Translations under genes and position numbers: made by a program
Shown here: positions 29,782 to 35,596 of the stretch, one piece after another
Layout of the letters: each line of letters begins with the position of its first letter
How positions within the stretch are numbered: position 1 is the first letter of the stretch
The notes under the pieces: generated by a model
Database searches by the model: none
Told to the model about the DNA's origin: nothing
The model's input: the letters and a program-made list of their open reading frames with translations, nothing else
DNA from: Dactylosporangium sucinum
GTDB taxonomy: Bacteria > Actinomycetota > Actinomycetes > Mycobacteriales > Micromonosporaceae
Reading direction: 5' to 3'
DNA length: 38,429 nt
Assembly: GCF_014647515.1 (NCBI RefSeq)
Contig: NZ_BMPI01000066.1
Coordinates: forward strand, 27,572 to 66,000

Positions 29782-31050
29782 TCAGTAGTAGCGCAGTGCC
29801 TTGTCCCAGTCCTCGCCCTCGGCGAACAGCCCGCGGGGCTTCATGACGTCGGCGGTGGCGGTCAGCAGCGCGTGCGGCACGAGCCCGCCCGGGGGCACGC
29901 CGACGACGTCGGCCTCGACGCCGTACGCGCGGCCGATCGCGTCCGTGAGGCCGGTGACGGCGGCGGTGCGGTACCGCTCGGCCACCTCGATCTCGACGCG
30001 CAGCCGGCCGCCGGCCGGGCGGGCGCGCCAGAACAGCACGCCGAGGTCGGCCGGCAGCTCGAAGACGAGCGTCTCCAGGCCGAGCTGGGTGAGGCCGCCG
30101 ACGCTGAACGCGGTGCGGCCCAGCACGCTCACGGTGGGCAGCGACCAGCCGCACGGACAGTCCACATAGGACACTTCGACGTCGTCCTCGATGTTGTACC
30201 GCAGCAGCGGCATCGCCTCGCGGTACAGTGGCGTGACCACGAGCTGCCCGCGCCCCTCCGCCGCCAGGCGTCCGGTGGCCGGGTCGAGCACCTCGAAGAC
30301 CGCCCGGTCCGCCCATAGGTGCATCCGCCCGTGCTCGCACTCGCCGGCCAGCGTCCCCGTCTCGGTCGCGCCGTATTCCTCGACGACCGGCGCGCCCCAC
30401 AGCGCCGAGATCCGCGCCTTGCGGGCGGCGCTGACCGGCTCCCCGCCGACGAACAGCGCCCGCAGGGCGGGGAAGTCGGCGCCGGGCCGGTAGCCGGCGG
30501 CGGTCGCGGCGGCGGCCCACACGAGCGTGTCGGTCGGCAGCGACCAGGTCAGCGTGACGCCGAGGTCGTGCAGCACGCGGACGACCCGCGAGTAGGGCAT
30601 GGCGAGCGTGCGGTTGTCGGCCGGCACCACGGTCGCGCCGCGCAGCCGGGCCGCGGCGTGGGCGAGGTGCCCGGTGATCATCAGGGCGTACGGGGTGCGG
30701 ACGAGCAGCATGTCGGCCGGCGCGATGCCGACCCACTTGCGGGCGAAGCGCTCGGCGAGGTCGAGCCAGTCGCGCTCGGTGTAGTAGGACGCGGTGGGCG
30801 CGCCGCTGGAGCCGCTCGACTCGTGGTACGTGGCGAGGTCCTCGCGACCGGCGGCCAGGAGGCCGAACGGGTACGCGTCGCGCAGGTCGGCCTTGGTGGT
30901 CAGCGGCGCCTCGGCGAGCGTGGCCGGGACGCCGCGCCGGCGGTAGAAGGGCGAGCGGGCGGCGGCGGCGAGCAGCTCGGGCAGCCTTTCCTGCTGCAGC
31001 TTGTGGAGCGCTTCGAAGCTCGACCAGTCGCCGAGCCGGGGGTTGGTCAT
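29782..31050 (-). CDS. PaaK-like AMP-forming aryl acid ligase
   Basis: A 422-residue adenylate-forming enzyme related to phenylacetate-CoA ligase. Motifs seen are ESSGSSGAPT (77-86, ATP phosphate loop), EEYGATETG (about 224-232), and LLRYNIEDDVEV (the RYxxxD motif). A CPCGW segment near 310 matches the conserved Cys pair found in this group. It should activate an aromatic carboxylate as adenylate or CoA ester. With the overlapping amidohydrolase gene (ATGA) it forms the kind of pair that couples and cyclises aminophenol units in benzoxazole pathways (inference from recalled clusters). The substrate could be 3-amino-4-hydroxybenzoate or a chorismate-derived acid. Confidence 0.88.
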   Translation of the reverse strand: MTNPRLGDWSSFEALHKLQQERLPELLAAAARSPFYRRRGVPATLAEAPLTTKADLRDAYPFGLLAAGREDLATYHESSGSSGAPTASYYTERDWLDLAERFARKWVGIAPADMLLVRTPYALMITGHLAHAAARLRGATVVPADNRTLAMPYSRVVRVLHDLGVTLTWSLPTDTLVWAAAATAAGYRPGADFPALRALFVGGEPVSAARKARISALWGAPVVEEYGATETGTLAGECEHGRMHLWADRAVFEVLDPATGRLAAEGRGQLVVTPLYREAMPLLRYNIEDDVEVSYVDCPCGWSLPTVSVLGRTAFSVGGLTQLGLETLVFELPADLGVLFWRARPAGGRLRVEIEVAERYRTAAVTGLTDAIGRAYGVEADVVGVPPGGLVPHALLTATADVMKPRGLFAEGEDWDKALRYY

Positions 31051-31796
31051 GACACGTCCTCTCCCAGGAGGCGCAGGGCGTTGCCGGCGGCCACCTGGCG
31101 CCGTTCGGCAGGGGTCAGGTCGAGGGCGGCGAGCTTGGCCAGCTCGACCGCGGGGTGCTGGAGCGGGTGCTCGGTGCCGAACAGCACCCGATCGGCGCCG
31201 AGCCGCCGCACGGCCAGCCGGGCGGTGACGGTGAGGCAGCCGGACAGCTCGGCGTGGATGTTCGGCACGGGCGCGATCGTGGTGAGCCCGCTGGTGTCGA
31301 GGCCGGTGTGCCCGCAGTGGCCGGAGACGAACGCGACGCCGGGGTTGGCCCGGGCCAGGCGGGCCAGGTCGGCGGGGCGTGTTCCGGGCCGGCCGAGGGT
31401 GACGACGTACACCGGGTGACCGGCGCTGCGGGCGGTGTTCACGAGGTCGGCGACCCCGGGCTCGTCCAGGCGGAACCCGTGGACGGCCGGCGACAGCTCC
31501 AGGCCCCGGAAGCCGGCCGCGACCGCCCGGTACCGCTCGACGTCGGCCCGCGGGTCGGCGAGGAAGAACGGCAGGAGCCGCCCGCCGGTGGCCGCGCACG
31601 CTTCGCGCAGGGCGTCGTTGTCGACGGGCGCGTCGCTGCGGCCGCCGTCGGTGATCTGGTCGGCCAGCCGGTCGAGGTCGAGCAGGCCGCCGGGGGCGAC
31701 GGCGGCGCGGGCGATCCCCGCGCCGTCCATCGCCGCCAGCAGCGCCTCGCTGGCGCCCGGACGGGGCGCCAGCCGGGCGTGGAAGTCGACGATCAT
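31047..31796 (-). CDS. amidohydrolase-family protein with altered metal motif
   Basis: A 249-residue TIM-barrel protein of the amidohydrolase-2 (decarboxylase/ring-closing) family. The N-terminal metal motif is DFHAR (residues 4-8), so the usual HxH has lost its second His. SGHCGH keeps His in the middle. The final Asp of GSDxP is Glu (FGTEHP). The TPAERRQVAAGNALRLL tail is typical of the family. Loss of metal ligands fits a cyclising or otherwise non-hydrolytic role better than ordinary hydrolysis, though this is inference. It overlaps both neighbours by ATGA and so is translated together with the ligase and the GriH-like enzyme. Confidence 0.85.
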   Translation of the reverse strand: MIVDFHARLAPRPGASEALLAAMDGAGIARAAVAPGGLLDLDRLADQITDGGRSDAPVDNDALREACAATGGRLLPFFLADPRADVERYRAVAAGFRGLELSPAVHGFRLDEPGVADLVNTARSAGHPVYVVTLGRPGTRPADLARLARANPGVAFVSGHCGHTGLDTSGLTTIAPVPNIHAELSGCLTVTARLAVRRLGADRVLFGTEHPLQHPAVELAKLAALDLTPAERRQVAAGNALRLLGEDVS

Positions 31797-32890
31797 TGCT
31801 CGTAGCACAGCTCGTCGATGGGGTAGCCGACGTGCCGCTCCCGTTGCGGCAGGTAGCCCAGGATCGTGTCGCCGGGCTTGAGCTCGGTCGAGTTGAGCAC
31901 CTTGGCGCCCGGGCCGAGGATGCGCACGTGCCAGTCGTCCTGGACGATCACGTTGACCCGCTCGCCGGACGGGGCGACGGCGTCGACCGACAGCAGCGGC
32001 CGCGTCTCGATCTTGATCCGGCCGACGGTGACGGGCCGGGTGCGGCCGTCCGCCCCGACGGCGAGGACGGTCGCGCCGGCGGTGAGCTCGCTGAGGTACC
32101 GCGTGTGCTCGTGGTCGGCGAGCGTGTAGGACATGATGGCGCCGGCGTTGACCCGGAACGGGCGGGTCGGCATGTACGGCAGCGGGTGGGTCTCGCTGAC
32201 GCACAGCACCATGCCCTTCGACCGCGACCCGACCAGGATCCCCTCGTCCTGGCGCAGGTAGGTGCAGGTGTCGACGCAGGCGCGCTCGCCGGTGCCGGCG
32301 TGCCGGATGCCGGTGACGGTCAGCTCGGTGAGCTCCAGGTCGGGCGAGCGGCGCTCGACCGCCTCCTTGAGCCGGATGGCCTCGCCGGGGGCCCGCGGGG
32401 CGAGCAGCAGCCCGTCCGGCCCGTGCTCCAGGATGCTCAGGTACACGGAGGCCTCGTCCGCCCGCGGTACCGCGGTGACGATGAGCCCGTGCGCGTCGGC
32501 CGCGGCGGCGAGGACGATCTCGAGCGGGATGTTCGTCGGGTCGCGGAACGCGAGCACGGTCACCGGGTCGCGGCGCACGCTGTCGCACGCCGCCTGCAGC
32601 GTCTCCGGGTCCGTGACGTCGACGTAGGCGCCGACCCGCAGGCCGGGGTGGCGGTCGGCGTACTCGGCCGGGTCGCCCTTGGTGACGAGGACCAGGTCGG
32701 CCTCGCCGGGGTCGTCGTGCGCGTCGGCGACGACGAGCACGCGGGTCACGGTCGGCGGCAGCCCCGCCAGGACCGCCGGGTCGTCGGCGACGATCGCGTC
32801 GAGGCCCACGTGGACGGCCTCCTGGCAGAGGGCCGGCGCGACCTCGCCGGCGCCGCGCACGTCGATCCAGCACTGCTTCACGTCGCTCAT
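31793..32890 (-). CDS. griH: 3-dehydroquinate synthase II family, GriH-like 3-amino-4-hydroxybenzoate synthase
   Basis: A 365-residue AroB-prime (archaeal-type DHQ synthase II) protein. Full-length family features include FRDPTNIPLEIVLAAA, ACVDTCTYLRQDEGILVGSRSKGMVLCVSETHPLPYMPTRPFRVNAGAIMSY (written here as family anchors around residues 205-260), RYLSEL, and VIVQDDWHVRILGPG. In Streptomyces griseus GriH turns the C7 aldol product into 3-amino-4-hydroxybenzoate. The archaeal homologue makes dehydroquinate for the shikimate pathway. Pairing with an adjacent GriI-like aldolase (ATGA overlap) in a secondary-metabolite setting favours the first role. Confidence 0.88.
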   Translation of the reverse strand: MSDVKQCWIDVRGAGEVAPALCQEAVHVGLDAIVADDPAVLAGLPPTVTRVLVVADAHDDPGEADLVLVTKGDPAEYADRHPGLRVGAYVDVTDPETLQAACDSVRRDPVTVLAFRDPTNIPLEIVLAAAADAHGLIVTAVPRADEASVYLSILEHGPDGLLLAPRAPGEAIRLKEAVERRSPDLELTELTVTGIRHAGTGERACVDTCTYLRQDEGILVGSRSKGMVLCVSETHPLPYMPTRPFRVNAGAIMSYTLADHEHTRYLSELTAGATVLAVGADGRTRPVTVGRIKIETRPLLSVDAVAPSGERVNVIVQDDWHVRILGPGAKVLNSTELKPGDTILGYLPQRERHVGYPIDELCYEQ

Positions 32891-33669
32891 CGCGCCACCG
32901 CCGGGGTGCGGTCGTGGACCACCGCGGCGACGCGGCGCACCATGGCGGCCGGGTCGGGGGCGGTGAAGACCAGCCGGCCGACGGCGACGCCGCCGGCGCC
33001 GGCCCGCATCGCGTCGGCGAGGTGCGGCAGCACGTCGTCGCCGGCGCCGCCGCCGGCCGCGAGGACCGGGATCGGGCAGCCGGCGACGACCGCGGCCAGC
33101 GCCGACGGCGAGCGGGGCAGCAGGGTCTTGACCAGGTCGGCGCCGAGGTCGGCGGCGAGCGTGGCGGCGTGGGCGACCAGCTCCGGCGCGCGGCAGTCGG
33201 CGATCTGCGGCCCGCGCGGGTAGACCATCGCCAGCAGCGGCAGGCTCCAGCGGTCGCAGGCCTCGGCGACCCGGGCGAGGCCCTCCACCTGGCGCGCCTC
33301 CGTGGCGGCCCCGAGGTTGACGTGGACGCTGACCGCGTGGGCGCCGAGGCGCAGCGCCTCCTCGACCCCGCAGACGAGGACCTTGGCGTCGGGGTCGGGC
33401 GCCATGGTCGTCGACGCGCTGAGGTGCACGATGAGCGACATCGACCGGAACGATCGGCTGTGGAGGTGGCGCAGCGCGCCCTTGTGCAGCACGACGGCGT
33501 CGGCGCCGCCGTCGGCGAGCTGACCGACGAGCCGGTCCAGCTGCCCGTTGCGGACGATCGGCCCGCCGGTCACGGAGTGGTCGAGCGGCACGACGAGCAG
33601 GCCGGCCGTGTCGCGGCGATGCAGGTGCTGGAGGCGGACCCGCCTCGCGAAGGTGTCGTGAACTGCCAT
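32887..33669 (-). CDS. griI: DhnA/FbaB-type class I aldolase, GriI-like
   Basis: A 260-residue aldolase that would join aspartate-4-semialdehyde and dihydroxyacetone phosphate into the C7 precursor of 3-amino-4-hydroxybenzoate. Evidence: VPLDHSVTGGP (D30, H31), VHLSASTTMAPDP, LGAHAVSVHVNLG, the Schiff-base Lys in ADLVKTLLP (K181), and the C-terminal phosphate site in AAGGG and AGGVAVGR. Length and motifs match GriI and the archaeal ADH synthase. It is the first gene of the six-gene operon. The ATG lies 7 nt behind TACGGT with no ribosome site, so the transcript is probably leaderless. Confidence 0.9.
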   Translation of the reverse strand: MAVHDTFARRVRLQHLHRRDTAGLLVVPLDHSVTGGPIVRNGQLDRLVGQLADGGADAVVLHKGALRHLHSRSFRSMSLIVHLSASTTMAPDPDAKVLVCGVEEALRLGAHAVSVHVNLGAATEARQVEGLARVAEACDRWSLPLLAMVYPRGPQIADCRAPELVAHAATLAADLGADLVKTLLPRSPSALAAVVAGCPIPVLAAGGGAGDDVLPHLADAMRAGAGGVAVGRLVFTAPDPAAMVRRVAAVVHDRTPAVAR

Positions 33670-33772
33670 GCCCCGGACCGTAGGCGCGGCCCCGGGTAGC
33701 CCTCCACTACCTCAGTTGGCTGCCCGGACGAGTAGTTGCCGCCTGCTCGCGCCGGTTGCGACGGTGCTGGGC
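33670..33772. promoter_or_regulatory. divergent control region of the biosynthetic cluster
   Basis: A 103-bp gap between griI-like (minus) and phzE (plus). TACGGT on the minus strand (33677-33682) sits 7 nt before the griI ATG. An inverted repeat GGTAG-N7-CTACC lies at 33695-33711. AGTTGGC, AGTTGCC and GGTTGCG follow in direct orientation between 33714 and 33761. These could be sites for the LAL regulator encoded downstream of phzE. No ribosome site precedes phzE. Confidence 0.5.
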
Positions 33773-35596
33773 ATGAGCGCTTTCGCGTTGCTGTGCCGGG
33801 GCGACCGGCTCGAGATTCTCAGCGGGCCGCCGGTCGCGGCGGCGTCGGTGACCACGCTGCCGACCGGCGACCGGCCGGTGTTCGCGGCCGTACCGTACCG
33901 CCAGATCGCCGAGCGCGGCCTGCCGTGCGCCGACGACGGGGCGCCGCTGCTCGCCTTCCAGGTCGAGCGGCACACGTCGATGCCGCTCGACGCGGCCCTG
34001 GCCTGGCTGCCCTCCGGCGGCTCGCTGGCGGGCGGGGGCTTCGACCTGGACGACGCGGCCTACGCGGACCTGGTCCGCGCCGTCGTCGCCGGGGAGATCG
34101 GCCGCGGCACGGGCTCGAACTTCGTGCTGCGCCGCACCTTCCGCGCCACGCTCGGCGGGTCGCCGTCCACGACCGCGCTCGCGCTGTTGCGCCGGCTGCT
34201 GGTGAGCGAGCGGGGCGCGTACTGGACGTTCCTGGTGCACTGCGCCGGGCGCACCCTCGTCGGGGCGAGCCCGGAGTGCCAGGCCCGCCTGCGGGCCGGG
34301 GTGGCGATGATGAACCCGATCAGCGGCACGTACCGCTACCCGACCGGCGGCCCCACCGCCGACGGCCTGCGCGCGTTCCTCGCCGACCGCAAGGAGTCGG
34401 ACGAGCTGTTCATGGTCGTCGACGAGGAGCTCAAGACGATGGCCCGCATCTGCACCGGCGGCGGCCGGCTGCGCGGGCCGTGGCTGCGGCCGATGTCGCG
34501 GCTGGCCCACACCGAGTACCGCATCGAGGGCCCGACCCGCCTCGACCCGCGCGCGGTGCTGCTGGAGACGCTGCCGGCCCCGACGGTGACCGGCAGCCCG
34601 CTCGCGGCCGCCTGCCGGGTGATCGCCGACCACGAGCCGGACGGCCGCGGCTACTACGGCGGCGCGGTGGCCCTCATCGGCCGCGACTCCCTCGACTCGG
34701 CCCTGCTCATCCGTACCGCGGAGATCTCGGCCGACGGGTCGGTGCGGGTCTCGGCGGGCGCCACCCTGGTCCGGCACTCGGACCCGGCCGCGGAGGCGGC
34801 GGAGACGCGCGCCAAGGCGGCCGCGCTCGTCGGTCCCCCGCCGTCCGTCAGGATTCCCCGGATTCCGACCGAGGGGATGGGCACGATGCTGGCGGCGCGC
34901 AACGACGGACTGTCGCGGTTCTGGCGGGGGCGGTCCACCCGCTGGCCGGACGAGCGGCTGGCCGGGCGGCGGATCCTCGTCGTGGACGCCGAGGACGACT
35001 TCACCGCGATGCTCGCCCGGCTCCTGGAGGCGCTCGGGACGCGGGTGCGGGTCGAGCGGTACGACACTGCGAAGCCCGACGACCACGACGCCGTCGTGCT
35101 CGGGCCCGGGCCCGGCGACCCGCGCGACGCGAGCGACCCGCGTATCGCCCGGCTGCGCGAGCTGGCCCGCGAGCGGCTCACGACCGGCGCGCCGCTGCTC
35201 GCCGTCTGCCTCGGCCACCAGGTCGTCGCCGGGGAGCTGGGCCTCGCCGTGCGCCGGCTGGCCCGCCCCGAGCAGGGGGTGCAGCGGGTGGTCGCGCCGT
35301 ACGGGCGGGTCGGCTTCTACAACACCTTCACCGCCGTCAGCCCGGCCGACGTGCTGACCAGCCCGCTCACCGGCCGGTCGGTGCGCGTGCTGCGCGATCC
35401 GGCCACCGGCGCCGTGCACGCGCTGGCGGGGCCTGCGGTACGGTCGATGCAGTTCCATGTCGAGTCGGTGCTCACCGAGCACGGACCGGCCATCCTGCGG
35501 CGCATGCTGGCCGGTGTGCTCGCCCCCGAGTCACCCGGAGGTCGACCGAAAGGCTGTAGTCCGCGATCATCCACGTCACCCAGAATGTGCGCTTGA
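33773..35596 (+). CDS. phzE: PhzE-type 2-amino-2-deoxyisochorismate (ADIC) synthase
   Basis: A 607-residue fusion of a chorismate-using anthranilate-synthase-like domain (about 1-385) and a class I glutamine amidotransferase domain (about 400-590). Features of the first domain are SPECQARL, MNPISGTYRY, DEELKTMARIC and the GYYGGAVALIG active-site region. The ARNDGLSRFW linker is typical of PhzE. The amidotransferase triad is C479 (VCLGHQ), H562 and E564 (QFHVES), and GFYNTF is a PhzE hallmark. The product ADIC would be the substrate of the PhzD-like enzyme. The domain order excludes a split TrpE/TrpG pair. The ATG at 33773 was chosen by alignment of the first strand (SAFALLCR). A GTG 9 nt upstream is possible. 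The stop shares its last base with the next gene's ATG. Confidence 0.9.
   Translation: MSAFALLCRGDRLEILSGPPVAAASVTTLPTGDRPVFAAVPYRQIAERGLPCADDGAPLLAFQVERHTSMPLDAALAWLPSGGSLAGGGFDLDDAAYADLVRAVVAGEIGRGTGSNFVLRRTFRATLGGSPSTTALALLRRLLVSERGAYWTFLVHCAGRTLVGASPECQARLRAGVAMMNPISGTYRYPTGGPTADGLRAFLADRKESDELFMVVDEELKTMARICTGGGRLRGPWLRPMSRLAHTEYRIEGPTRLDPRAVLLETLPAPTVTGSPLAAACRVIADHEPDGRGYYGGAVALIGRDSLDSALLIRTAEISADGSVRVSAGATLVRHSDPAAEAAETRAKAAALVGPPPSVRIPRIPTEGMGTMLAARNDGLSRFWRGRSTRWPDERLAGRRILVVDAEDDFTAMLARLLEALGTRVRVERYDTAKPDDHDAVVLGPGPGDPRDASDPRIARLRELARERLTTGAPLLAVCLGHQVVAGELGLAVRRLARPEQGVQRVVAPYGRVGFYNTFTAVSPADVLTSPLTGRSVRVLRDPATGAVHALAGPAVRSMQFHVESVLTEHGPAILRRMLAGVLAPESPGGRPKGCSPRSSTSPRMCA
35581..35586 (+). 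promoter_or_regulatory. candidate -10 (CAGAAT) before the LAL regulator
   Basis: CAGAAT lies inside the last codons of phzE, 6 nt before an in-frame TTG (35593) and 9 nt before the ATG (35596). The same hexamer precedes other genes here at leaderless spacing. It would let the regulator be made independently of phzE. Confidence 0.35.

Noticed and set aside
31793..33669. griI/griH-like pair as part of primary shikimate metabolism
   Set aside because: Actinomycetes normally use the standard AroB route, and the pair is coupled to a ligase, amidohydrolase and PhzD in one operon. A genome check for aroB would settle it.
28147..35596. Complete phenazine cluster
   Set aside because: phzE, phzD and a PhzS-like monooxygenase are present, but phzF, phzB and phzG are not, and the griI/griH pair, ligase and amidohydrolase are foreign to phenazine pathways.
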